DNA from: Thermoanaerobacteraceae bacterium
GTDB taxonomy: Bacteria > Bacillota > Thermoanaerobacteria > Thermoanaerobacterales > UBA4877
Length of the DNA: 37,817 nucleotides
Reading direction: 5' to 3'
NCBI GenBank assembly: GCA_030016635.1
Contig: JASEJQ010000019.1
Coordinates: 1 to 37,817 of the forward strand
The position numbers and the translations under genes were made by a program. The notes under the pieces are model-generated. The model was not told where the DNA came from. It saw nothing but the letters and a program-made list of their open reading frames with translations, and made no database searches. Each line of letters begins with the position of its first letter. The first letter of the stretch is position 1. Positions 1-7,828 of this stretch are shown here, in pieces.

Positions 1-30
1 GTTATAGGGAGGCTTAAGCCTCCCTATAAC
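1..30 (-). terminator. Palindrome downstream of flagellin, probable terminator
   Basis: A perfect 30-nt palindrome with 15-nt arms and no unpaired loop lies 11 nt past the flagellin stop codon at 42-44. On the minus strand it directly follows the flagellin 3' exon. Any U-tract would lie beyond the window edge, so termination is inferred from position and stem strength. The symmetry means it could also serve a gene arriving from the left. Confidence 0.7.
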
Positions 31-41
31 TTTAAATAATA

Positions 42-1209
42 CTATCTCAGCAACTGTAATACTGTCTGTGGTTGTGCATTTGCCTGCGCTCTTCCAGGCT
101 GGTGCCTTTCGGCTACCGAACAGACTATATCTTCATCCTGCAATATCTGCAGGAGCCGGGCGCTTCGGGATTAATCCCTACAGACCTCATCACCATGAGC
201 CAATGCTTTTAGGTGGTACGTCTTAGTCGTTGAACCTTCCCCATCCTTTCGGAACAGGGGCTCGGCTGCTGATTGGCCAATCCTTTTATTTCTCAAACCA
301 TCGCACCTGCTGTTTCCAGCTATGCTGTGGTATAAAGGGCTCTAAGGCTTTTCCAGCAATTCACCCGGTAATCCTCCAGGAAATTACTTTCCAGGACGCC
401 TGTGAGAATGGCTATGCAGCCATTTCGTCAAGCATTGCGGTCGCCGCCTGCTGTAGTATATTGTTCTTAGTGAACTCCATCATCTCTTTTGCCATGTCTA
501 CGTCACGGATACGGGATTCGGCTGCGGTGAGGTTTTCTGATGCGGTGCCAAGGTTGTTTATGGTATGTTCGAGACGGTTTTGGACAGAACCGAGTTTTGC
601 TCTTTCACCAGATACTGCGTTAATTGCATTATCAATGGTTGTAATATAACCAGAAATTGTGCTGGCATCTGTGGCGGTGCTAACATCTATAGTATTAACG
701 GTCAATGATGATGAATCCATTGTAGCTATAGTCAAACTTATAAACTGTGATGAATTTGCACCGATTTGGAAGTTCAATGCTGTACTACTAAAAGTACCAT
801 CTAAAAGTTTTTGGGTATTGAATTCAGTATCTGTAGCTATTCTGTTGATTTCTTCTTGTAGCTGACTGATTTCTTTTTGAATATTTGCACGATCTTCAGA
901 AGTGTTTGTGTCACTTGCTGCCTGAACAACCAGCTCTCTCATCCTCTGGAGGATTGAGTGGGTCTCATTTAATGCACCCTCTGCTGTCTGTATAAGGGAT
1001 ATGCCGTCCTGGGCATTCCTCTGAGCCTGGTCCAATCCCCTGATTTGACCTCTCATCTTCTCTGATATGGCCAATCCTGCGGCGTCGTCACCAGCACGGT
1101 TAATCCTGAGGCCTGATGAGAGCTTTTCCAGCGACTTCTGGGTATTTGTGTCATTGATTGATAACTGCCTGTAAGTGTTTAAGGCAGATATGTTGTGGTT
1201 TATTATCAT
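42..1209 (-). CDS. hag: Flagellin, gene interrupted by a group I intron
   Basis: Structural protein of the flagellar filament, exported through the flagellar type III apparatus. Exon 1 is 1209-431 and exon 2 is 90-42, joined as 828 nt (275 aa). The N-terminal D0/D1 region is canonical (MIINHNISALNTYRQLSIND, then SSGLRINRAGDDAAGLAISE), and the C-terminal D1 helix carries SRIRDVDMAKEMMEFTKNNI. Read without splicing, the frame ends after AMLDEMAA at 412. The missing flagellin tail AQANAQPQTVLQLLR is encoded at 89-45, beyond a 340-nt insertion that has group I intron structure. Joining T431 to A90 gives AMLAQANAQPQTVLQLLR and a stop. The variable D2/D3 domains are nearly absent, so this is a short flagellin. 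The start has an AAGGAGG ribosome site and a sigma-28 promoter upstream. hag is the Bacillus/Clostridia name (fliC elsewhere). Confidence 0.93.
91..430 (-). ncRNA. Group I self-splicing intron in flagellin
   Basis: A 340-nt insertion in the codons for the flagellin C-terminus. The four conserved group I elements occur in order on the minus strand: P (AATTGCTGGAAA, about 360-350), Q (AATCAGCAGCCGAGCCCC, 274-257), R (GTTCAACGACTAAGACG, 235-219) and S (AAGATATAGTC, 133-123). P4 pairs TGCTG with CAGCA, and P7 pairs GACTA (228-224) with TAGTC (127-123). A P6 hairpin CCCC..TCC-GAAA-GGA..GGGG lies at about 260-241, and hairpins occur at 158-140 and 120-108. P1 can form between exon/intron ATGCT|TG and an internal guide CAGGCGT, with a U-G wobble exactly at the splice site (T431). 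The intron ends in G (91). It has no homing endonuclease ORF. Exact splice sites are inferred from P1, the terminal G and the restored reading frame; a convincing P10 was not found. Confidence 0.93.
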
Positions 1210-1296
1210 ACCTTTTCCTCCTTGAAAATATATTTGGCATCCATGCCATAATTTTTTGCAGCCGGCCGGACTGCTTCTTTGCTTTTACGATATTGT

Positions 1297-1323
1297 ATAT
1301 CGGACAAAAAGGGAGTAAGTTTA
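1297..1323 (-). promoter_or_regulatory. Sigma-28 (SigD/FliA) promoter of flagellin
   Basis: On the minus strand TAAA (1323-1320), a 15-nt spacer and TCCGATAT (1304-1297) match the sigma-28 consensus TAAA-N15-GCCGATAA with only end mismatches. It lies about 90 nt upstream of the flagellin start, as expected for a class III flagellar gene. Confidence 0.85.
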
Positions 1324-1405
1324 TAGTTCTTTTTTAAAAATTATAGAGGATTTTTAAATAAAATATCAGGATAGAACGGGAGGAAGCGTGATGGGCTGGG
1401 GTAAC

Positions 1406-2143
1406 CTAGAAGCTTATCTCCTCTATATCATCCCAGCTTAGCTCAAAGTCCTGGTCATCTATGCTATCCAGTGATACGGGTTTGCCGTTGCAGAGCCTGT
1501 TATACTCACAGTATGCACATTTTCTCCTGTCATCTGTGGGCTTAAACTCGGTGTCTTTCAGTATCTGGCTTACAAGGCCGGATATTTTTATTTCGTCCTT
1601 TTCAAACCGGTATGAGTCATAATCTATCCTGACCGGTGAGGAGGGGTAGCTCGGGTTGAAGTACGTGATGGAGATATCGGAGGGCCTTATGTCCTCTTTT
1701 ATTGTCTTACCGGCCGCTGCCATGGTGTAGAGGTACAACCTTGTCTGTATGTCATCCCGGAGTTTTTCTGCATTTGGCCTGGCTGCTTCCGCCTTCCAGT
1801 CGTATATCTCCACGGTCTCCCCTATGATTATCAGGTCATACCTTACTGTAAGACGCATCTCCCCGTTGTTGTACCTGATGGTGTATTCGGGCAGGTATTC
1901 TTTCCCAGGCTCTATGGGCAAAAATGAGATGGCTGCAGAGACCAGGTCCATATTTTTACCTGAGAGGGGCAGGCCCAGGAAGTGCCTCCTCATGTCGAGG
2001 TGAAATTCGCTTCCCTCTTTTGCAGATGGTGAATCAAACCTCCAGTAGAGGCCGTCTATATACCTGTTTTTAAACCTGTAGGGACAGCTCAAATATGTCT
2101 TTAGTGTTGTCTGACTGAAGTACATCCTTTTTATATCCTCCAT
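1406..2143 (-). CDS. RecB/Cas4-family PD-(D/E)XK nuclease with Fe-S cluster motif
   Basis: Predicted 245-aa single-domain exonuclease of the RecB/AddB/Cas4 type (PDDEXK_1). All family motifs are visible: His48 (SEFHLD), Asp103 (RYDLI), the D-W-K catalytic core at 115-117 (EIYDWKAE) and the QxxxY-like QTRLYLY at 133-139. Cys20 (LSCPYRF) plus Cys209, Cys212 and Cys218 (CAYCEYNRLC) have the four-cysteine spacing of the 4Fe-4S clamp in AddB and Cas4. It is the last gene of a three-gene operon and overlaps the upstream helicase by 13 nt, with AGGAG before its start. No cas genes or CRISPR array are present, so it is not called Cas4. The inferred role is the nuclease subunit of a split AddAB-like DNA-end processing complex. 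Confidence 0.85.
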   Translation of the reverse strand: MEDIKRMYFSQTTLKTYLSCPYRFKNRYIDGLYWRFDSPSAKEGSEFHLDMRRHFLGLPLSGKNMDLVSAAISFLPIEPGKEYLPEYTIRYNNGEMRLTVRYDLIIIGETVEIYDWKAEAARPNAEKLRDDIQTRLYLYTMAAAGKTIKEDIRPSDISITYFNPSYPSSPVRIDYDSYRFEKDEIKISGLVSQILKDTEFKPTDDRRKCAYCEYNRLCNGKPVSLDSIDDQDFELSWDDIEEISF

Positions 2144-4296
2144 TTTGACCTCTCCTCCTGTATGAATTCATAGAATATCTTTCTAAAGAGCCTGTTATCC
2201 AGGGGCTTATCAAAGATATCATTTTTGTGGCTGGTTATGACCAGGGTCTCCTTGGCCCGTGTAATGCCTACATAGAGCAGTCTTAGGTTTTCGGCTATAA
2301 TGTTTAGCTTTGCCTGGATTCTAAAGTCCGGGTCTACATTTTTGCCCATAAGGCTTTTAAATTCTGCCTCAATGAGGGAGAAGGGATTTCTCTCTTCTTC
2401 TTTAAGATACCACGTCTCGCCTATGAAGCTGTGGGTCAAAAGCAGGGGGAAGTCTCTGGCCTCTACAGTACCCATGAAGACATTGTCCCACTCTAAGCCC
2501 TTGGCTTTGTGGTAGGTGAGGACCATTACCTCGCCTGGTTTGGCCTCGAACCCCTTCCTCTGGTAAAACAACTCAGCCAGGTCGTTGTACCTGTTTTTGG
2601 TAGAGCCCAGTTCATCTATCACATCTTCTATCCTCCAGCCGGGGTCATAGAGCCGCTTTCTTGCCTCCTCTGCCACTGCCTCGCCTATGGCCCTGCTCTC
2701 TCCATCGGCCCTTAAGAGGTCTAAGATGTATATTATGAGTTTATCAATCCTCATGCCGCCGGCATCCAGCAGCTTTTTAGCTCCTTCCAGTGCATCATAG
2801 AAGATGTCCTTCTGCTCTTCGGCCACATCCTCAGGTAGGACAGGCAGTTTGTCCATGGGATAGAGTATATCCTCCACGTTGGAGCGGTGTATAAATAGGT
2901 TTATCGGGTGGACATCGCTTATCTCGGGGGCCAGTACATACCTCATTATGTCTATTAGGTTATCCGTGCGTTCCGGCCTGTTTATGAACTTGAGGCAGTA
3001 ATAGATCTTCCTTGTGATGAGGTCACCGGCAGGGTAGCTGGATACCTCTACCGCTTTTATACCGCTGTTCTGCAGGATTTCCATCATGGACTCCACCTGT
3101 TTGTTTGTCCTGAGGAGAACTGCGCACGTTTTTTTGTCGTGGCGCTCCAAGTACTTTGCTGCGAGGGTAGATATATATGAAAACTCCTTCTCCTCATTTT
3201 CCAGTTCGTAGTATCCTATGCCGTATTTTGGATTTTGAGGATTTTTAAAGTCGTCGTCATCTACTGGCTGTATAAGCTGATACTCTAAGGCATCCTTCAC
3301 ATTGGCCAGCTCATCCATGGTCTTTACACTCTCCACTAAGTGATTGGCAAGCCTTATCACCTCTACGGAGCTCCTGCCCGATGTCTTTATCTCCCTTTTG
3401 TCATTGGCTTCGATAAAACCTGTGAAGAGCTTGGGGTCTGCTATGGTAAAGGTGGATAGTATGGCCTGGTTGGGGTCGCCCACACGCACCAGATTGCCGC
3501 ACTTCTCCGAGAGGAGCTGCATTATTTTCTCCTGCAGGAGGTTGGAGTCCTGAGCTTCGTCCTCAAAGAAATAGTTCCACCTGTCCTGAAATCTCGATAG
3601 TATCGCCGGGTACGATATAAGCAGCCTGTATGCCATGAGTATGAGGTCGCCGAAGTCCACAGCACCTTCCATCCGCAGTCTGTTCTGATACATGTCGTAT
3701 ATCTCGACTGCCCAACGCAGGTATGAGTCTCCGGGAAGATTTAGTGCAGATGGGATGATGTCAAGGGGTGTACAGTTGTTGCCTTTGAAGAGGGATATGG
3801 CCCTGCCTACATCGGATGTAAACTCATCCCTGAACCTTTTTCTGTTTTTTTCTATCTGAGCCGGGGAAGCGGAGTCTTTAATCAGCAGCTTGGAGTAGAA
3901 GATATCCTCATGGGTAGAGAGCCAGGCCTCAAAGGCCTTTTTGAGTATGTTTGCCGATTCTAATTCGTCCAGTATGGTGTAGTCTTTGGCCAGGCCGAGA
4001 GAGGCGGGGCTCTCCTTTACAATGGTTGCCGCTAAGGAGTGGAGAGTCATGACATCATAGCTCTTTCCTGATATCCCCTTTTCCTTTAGAAGGCTGCTTA
4101 TCCTCTGCTTGAAGTTGGCCACAGCCGAGTTCATGTATGTCACTATGAGCACCCTTGCATCGGGCTCCGTTTCCAGTATATGGGCGGTAAGATGGGTGAG
4201 GAGGGTGGTCTTGCCTGCCCCTGGCACAGAGGGTATGGCAAGCCTGCCGCCCCTGTAGTATGTTAGAAATTCCTTAAGGTCGTTCCTTAGATTCAT
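2131..4296 (-). CDS. UvrD/PcrA-type (SF1A) ATP-dependent DNA helicase
   Basis: A 721-aa helicase of the UvrD/Rep/AddA group. Motif I is PGAGKTTLL near residues 25-33, motif II is DEAQD near 245, motif V is TYHKAKGLEWDNVF near 595 and motif VI is LLYVGITRAKETLV near 675, so all catalytic motifs look intact. It is shorter than AddA (about 1200 aa) and has no C-terminal nuclease domain; that activity is supplied by the separate downstream gene, which overlaps it by 13 nt. The start has a well-spaced AGGAGG. The gene 73 nt upstream encodes an AddB-like ATPase. The family moves 3'-5' on single-stranded DNA in recombination and repair; the specific role here is inferred from context. Confidence 0.88.
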   Translation of the reverse strand: MNLRNDLKEFLTYYRGGRLAIPSVPGAGKTTLLTHLTAHILETEPDARVLIVTYMNSAVANFKQRISSLLKEKGISGKSYDVMTLHSLAATIVKESPASLGLAKDYTILDELESANILKKAFEAWLSTHEDIFYSKLLIKDSASPAQIEKNRKRFRDEFTSDVGRAISLFKGNNCTPLDIIPSALNLPGDSYLRWAVEIYDMYQNRLRMEGAVDFGDLILMAYRLLISYPAILSRFQDRWNYFFEDEAQDSNLLQEKIMQLLSEKCGNLVRVGDPNQAILSTFTIADPKLFTGFIEANDKREIKTSGRSSVEVIRLANHLVESVKTMDELANVKDALEYQLIQPVDDDDFKNPQNPKYGIGYYELENEEKEFSYISTLAAKYLERHDKKTCAVLLRTNKQVESMMEILQNSGIKAVEVSSYPAGDLITRKIYYCLKFINRPERTDNLIDIMRYVLAPEISDVHPINLFIHRSNVEDILYPMDKLPVLPEDVAEEQKDIFYDALEGAKKLLDAGGMRIDKLIIYILDLLRADGESRAIGEAVAEEARKRLYDPGWRIEDVIDELGSTKNRYNDLAELFYQRKGFEAKPGEVMVLTYHKAKGLEWDNVFMGTVEARDFPLLLTHSFIGETWYLKEEERNPFSLIEAEFKSLMGKNVDPDFRIQAKLNIIAENLRLLYVGITRAKETLVITSHKNDIFDKPLDNRLFRKIFYEFIQEERSKWRI

Positions 4297-4369
4297 TGTA
4301 TAGTCCTCCTAAATGCTTATTCTCTTTAAAGGCTGCATTTGATGCTTGCCATCATTCTTTATAGACTTC

Positions 4370-6322
4370 CTACGGTATGATCCTGCATGTATTTTGTAGG
4401 TATTCCATCAGCATACCGTTTTGCTCGGTAAACCTTGGGGTGAGATGGCAGTCTATCACAATCAGGCTATCTCTACAGCGCTTTAAGAGATTGACTATCC
4501 TATTGGAGAGCATATAGCGTGAATACAGCTCCTCGGTATATGTGGTCCAGATCCCGTTCCATTCCGGGAGAAACACGTATGGGTTGGAAAGAGGCCTTAC
4601 CCCATTATCCTCCCAGTCTTTATCGGAGGCGTCCAGCCATATCTGCACCTTAGAGGCAAGAGGGTTCATTAGATAGGAGTAAGGCGTTGCTATGATGACA
4701 GCATCATCTGGCATTTCCTCTAAGATTTCAATACCTTTTACCCCGCGCTTTACAGAAGTGATGAAATCCCTGCCGTACATCTTACCGGGACTTATTACCT
4801 CCATTATCTTTATATAGCCGGATGCCATGTCTATCAGCATCTTTGTGGCCATGATATTTTCCCCCGCAGCGGGCAGCGGTATGAGGTAATCCCAGAGGAG
4901 CTTTTCTAAGAAAGAGTCTATGGGGATTTCCTCCGTATAGGTGCTTAACCAGTCCAGAAGCCTTTCATATTTGTCATTGCTGTTAAAGCCTATCCGCATA
5001 ATAGTTTTCTGGTCAAGATGGGATAAGGTATTTTTGCCCTCTACAAAGTCAGCCAGTATGGATGCCCTGACAGGGTCCATATCGAAACATGCGGTAAAGG
5101 TGTCCTTCAGCTCGCTGTGGGTTGGATGAATATCCCACCAGGGATGAGCCAGAAGGGTAAGGGTGACAGCGTTGCTTATAAATGGCTGGTCTATGAGCCT
5201 GCCGGTATTGGTAAGGGGAAAGGCTGGGATACCTGAGGCTTTAAGCCCTGATATCAGAAGTTCTTCTGTAACCGGGTCCAGATAGGGTGCTATCAGGGAT
5301 ATATCCCCGGGTTTAAAGCCTGCTGAAATGAGTTTTTTAACCTCTTCAACAGCAGAGTACACCATATCGCTCTTGTATTCACACTCCACCAGCCTCACCG
5401 GGGAGGAAACGATATTAAAGGTTCCATCATTGATGTTTGACTGCAGGGCATTGGAGAGGTTTATCATACTCTCTGATGATGTATAGCTCTTATCCAGATC
5501 TTCTATGCTGCACCTTCCTTCCAATTCATTTAATGCATAGGAAGGTGAGGCACCGAGCACCATAGAGTATCCGCCATCGGTGGAGAAGGCAAGGTATGCC
5601 TCCTCAAAGCTATTTAAGAAAGAGGATATGAATGAGACCATGGAGGGGTTGGACTCTTCCAGATTGTCAACGAATAGATATTTAAACCTCTTTTCAAATT
5701 GCTTTCGGTATATCTCAGTGTCCCTCAGAAAGTTATTGTAGAGGTACGCCGTGAGGCCGTAGTCAATGAGCCCATGGCTCAAGAGGAGGTCTATATATTC
5801 ATCGAGGGCCTTCTCCATGTCCTTGTAGACTATTGGGTTTTTGTTAGGGTGAGAGGATATCAGTATATTGGAGATATCATGGTAGTCTATGAGGGATGAG
5901 ACAGCCCTGGAGAAATTGTGCATTATCTCTAAAGATATGCTGTCTGATGTGGCCTTTATATCGAGGAAGGCCCCCTCTCTTTGCAACCTCTCCACAATTT
6001 TCCTCATTATTTCATGGGCGGTGAGTGCGTCTATGAGTACAGGCTGCGGCTCCTTTACCTCAATCCTGCTGCAGTTTTCCAGTACAGCCGGCCAGAATAG
6101 CATAAGCTCTTCAGTTATGAAGCGGGGAAATGTGGTTATGTTTATGCCGGTATTAATCACAAGATCTATATTTTTCCTTATATGATTCATATTGGGTTTA
6201 TTTAATGTAAAGAACAGTATTTCATCTGTCCTTGAATGTCTTTCAGTGAGTTCCATGAGCTTATTTATAAGGTAGGTGGTCTTGCCGCTTCCGGCCTGGC
6301 CTTTTATAAGGAGTGGAGTCAA
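4370..6322 (-). CDS. AddB-like/UvrD-related ATPase, degenerate Walker B
   Basis: About 650 aa. Walker A is intact (GQAGSGKTTYL within the first 20 residues), but the motif II region reads YLFVDNLEESN near residue 220, so the usual DExxD is altered. The C-terminal part contains VWLDASDKDWEDNG, reminiscent of helicase motif regions in AddB/RecC-like proteins. It lacks the C-terminal nuclease and cysteine cluster of real AddB; these occur in the third gene of the operon. A TTG start at 6322 is chosen because GAGGTGA sits 5 nt upstream. A GTG at 6331 would add three residues but has no ribosome site. It is the first gene of the helicase-nuclease operon. A structural or end-recognition role is inferred, as for AddB beside AddA. 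Confidence 0.7.
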   Translation of the reverse strand: MTPLLIKGQAGSGKTTYLINKLMELTERHSRTDEILFFTLNKPNMNHIRKNIDLVINTGINITTFPRFITEELMLFWPAVLENCSRIEVKEPQPVLIDALTAHEIMRKIVERLQREGAFLDIKATSDSISLEIMHNFSRAVSSLIDYHDISNILISSHPNKNPIVYKDMEKALDEYIDLLLSHGLIDYGLTAYLYNNFLRDTEIYRKQFEKRFKYLFVDNLEESNPSMVSFISSFLNSFEEAYLAFSTDGGYSMVLGASPSYALNELEGRCSIEDLDKSYTSSESMINLSNALQSNINDGTFNIVSSPVRLVECEYKSDMVYSAVEEVKKLISAGFKPGDISLIAPYLDPVTEELLISGLKASGIPAFPLTNTGRLIDQPFISNAVTLTLLAHPWWDIHPTHSELKDTFTACFDMDPVRASILADFVEGKNTLSHLDQKTIMRIGFNSNDKYERLLDWLSTYTEEIPIDSFLEKLLWDYLIPLPAAGENIMATKMLIDMASGYIKIMEVISPGKMYGRDFITSVKRGVKGIEILEEMPDDAVIIATPYSYLMNPLASKVQIWLDASDKDWEDNGVRPLSNPYVFLPEWNGIWTTYTEELYSRYMLSNRIVNLLKRCRDSLIVIDCHLTPRFTEQNGMLMEYLQNTCRIIP

Positions 6323-6405
6323 GTATGTCACCTCATTTATCAGGATTGACTATGTATAACAATATTATATCAAAAGAGGGATTCCTGTACAGGTCATTTA
6401 TGAGC

Positions 6406-6433
6406 AAAGGCTGCTGGAATTCCAGCAGCCTTT
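6406..6433 (-). terminator. Stem-loop after encapsulin operon
   Basis: A perfect 28-nt palindrome (AAAGG, then CTGCTGGAA and its complement, then CCTTT) starts 3 nt past the stop codon of the ferritin-like cargo gene. It is GC-rich with short T runs on both sides, so it can end the minus-strand encapsulin operon and separate it from the helicase operon. Confidence 0.7.
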
Positions 6434-6436
6434 TGT

Positions 6437-6760
6437 TTAAGCATTTCCTACTGTAAACCCACCAGCGGCCTCTTCTGATTTTGTCCCGCCTGCAAAGTGG
6501 TCATTCTCAAACTTGAGATTTTGTGTGGCATCAAACCTTCTTAAGAGGTTGGTGAGCTCTGCAAGATGCTCTTTCTCATCGTCCCTTATATGTGACAGTA
6601 TTTCCTTTATTTCAGGTATGTCTATGGAGTCTATATGATACTGATAATTGTCTATTGCACCAATCTCTCCCGCTATGTCCTCTCTTACCCAGATGAGGAA
6701 CTGCTCTAAGCCCTCAGTCTTATAACCGCTTACTTTGTTTTCTCCATTTTCGTATGCCAT
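6437..6760 (-). CDS. Encapsulated ferritin-like protein (encapsulin cargo)
   Basis: A 107-aa four-helix-half ferritin-like protein of the EncFtn type, which oxidises Fe(II) inside an encapsulin shell. Glu32, Glu62 and His65 (in GEIGAID and DDEKEH) fall at the same numbers as the ferroxidase residues described for Rhodospirillum rubrum EncFtn. The C-terminus, after a flexible Gly/Glu-rich linker from about residue 90, ends GGFTVGNA, which resembles the short TVG-type cargo-loading peptide that docks inside encapsulins. It lies 2 nt downstream of the encapsulin gene, and its AGGAGG overlaps the encapsulin 3' end. The family call is well supported by context and motifs. The terminal peptide as targeting signal is inferred. 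Confidence 0.9.
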   Translation of the reverse strand: MAYENGENKVSGYKTEGLEQFLIWVREDIAGEIGAIDNYQYHIDSIDIPEIKEILSHIRDDEKEHLAELTNLLRRFDATQNLKFENDHFAGGTKSEEAAGGFTVGNA

Positions 6761-6762
6761 TT

Positions 6763-7578
6763 CTATACCTCCTTCTTATATGTCAGAGCGACAATGCTCT
6801 CAGAATTTTTTACCCTCAGGCCAAGTATCTCAAATACCCTGAAATAGTGGTTCATGTCTGTGGTCTCAAGGAACGAGGTAATCATATCCTGGCCCACAAC
6901 AAGGTCCATGTTCTGGCTGCCGGTGGATACGATGAAGCCATCATTATCCTTAAGTACCGGGGAGGTATATATCTTCACTCCCAGTTTCTCTATCCTCTCG
7001 GAGTCCAGATATGGTGTATCTTTGTATACCTTATTGAGTGCTGTATTCAGTGCCGGGCTTACCACCAGCACATAGGGTCCGAACATATACTTGCTTCTTA
7101 AGAGTGCCAGGGCATTTACTACATCATCATAGGCGCTGCCTTCCTGCCAGTCGCTTATGGAGTATTGCAGCCTGCCTGCGGCGTTGAGTATGCCCTCTAT
7201 TCCCCTTGTGTCATCTCCATAAAATAACAGCTTATCCTCCTCGGCCGCGAGGAGTGTAGCTGCATATGAAGCTCTGGTTAAATCTAAAGGAAGATTGTTC
7301 TCCTCATAATACTGGATATCCCTCCACGGATAAACAAAATCCCTGTATATTGTATTTAATGGGATAAAGGTCTTGCCGCTGCTACCTATTATGTCTCCTT
7401 CGCCCTCTACCAGCTTGTCCTTGGGTACTACAAATGTACCGGGGCCTACAGGGCCAAAGAGCGGTATAAACTTTCTTCCTACCAGCACGGACTTTGCAGC
7501 ATTTACCGCTGCCTGGTCAATGGCAGCCCACTGCTCAGTGGAGAACGGTGAAGCCTCTCTTGATAAATAATCAGCCAT
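6763..7578 (-). CDS. Encapsulin shell protein (family 1)
   Basis: A 271-aa HK97-fold shell protein that self-assembles into an icosahedral nanocompartment. The N-terminus (YLSREASPFSTEQWAAID) and the following RKFIPLFGPVGPG segment are characteristic of family 1 encapsulins (linocin/CFP29 type), and the length matches the roughly 265-aa Thermotoga protein. The ATG at 7578 is preferred because AAAGGAGG is 7 nt upstream; the ATG at 7584 is only 1 nt from that site. An extended -10 promoter lies at 7612-7620. With the ferritin-like cargo gene just downstream, the compartment is an iron store or oxidative-stress buffer. No prophage genes are nearby. Confidence 0.95.
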   Translation of the reverse strand: MADYLSREASPFSTEQWAAIDQAAVNAAKSVLVGRKFIPLFGPVGPGTFVVPKDKLVEGEGDIIGSSGKTFIPLNTIYRDFVYPWRDIQYYEENNLPLDLTRASYAATLLAAEEDKLLFYGDDTRGIEGILNAAGRLQYSISDWQEGSAYDDVVNALALLRSKYMFGPYVLVVSPALNTALNKVYKDTPYLDSERIEKLGVKIYTSPVLKDNDGFIVSTGSQNMDLVVGQDMITSFLETTDMNHYFRVFEILGLRVKNSESIVALTYKKEV

Positions 7579-7611
7579 CTTCATACCTCCTTTTCTTATA
7601 TTTGTACTAAT

Positions 7612-7620
7612 ATTATATCA
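7612..7620 (-). promoter_or_regulatory. Extended -10 promoter of encapsulin operon
   Basis: On the minus strand TGA-TATAAT (7620-7612) is an extended -10 element about 35 nt upstream of the encapsulin start. No good -35 box is seen at 17 nt, which an extended -10 can tolerate. Confidence 0.55.
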
Positions 7621-7688
7621 CATTCACCAGTGTTTTCCTACAAGTTATTATTATTTAATATCATGATTCAGGTGTAATAAATCTATTT

Positions 7689-7811
7689 ATGAATGATAGA
7701 AACATCCATGCACTTGACGCTCGTCTTGATACAACAAGGTCAAGTGGCATCTCTACGTTAATGATGGGCTCTGTGGATGAGGAATGTCCTCATTGGAAAT
7801 GTCAGGTGTAA
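7689..7811 (+). other. 40-codon ORF of unknown status
   Basis: An open frame of 40 codons starts with ATG at 7689 and ends in TAA at 7809-7811 (begins MNDRNIHALDARLD, ends EECPHWKCQV). Its ribosome site is weak (AGGTG, far upstream). The 9-mer CAGGTGTAA occurs just before it (7669-7677) and again at its end (7803-7811). It contains inverted repeats (CACTTGA/TCAAGTG and GAGG/CCTC). It may be the left part of the same repetitive element as the GC-rich block that follows, not a gene. Confidence 0.25.
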
Positions 7812-7828
7812 GGAGTCGTTTTAGTCAG

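Noticed and set aside
412-431. Flagellin as a simple C-terminal truncation
   Set aside because: The missing tail is present 340 nt downstream in the same strand, and the insertion has ordered group I intron elements, so truncation is not needed.
230-649. A 139-codon plus-strand frame over the intron and the flagellin 3' end
   Set aside because: It lies antisense to the intron and the conserved flagellin C-terminus, has no ribosome site and its product shows no family features.
1406-2143. Cas4 and a CRISPR-linked system
   Set aside because: The nuclease has Cas4-like cysteines, but no cas1/cas2 genes and no repeat array were found anywhere in the window.
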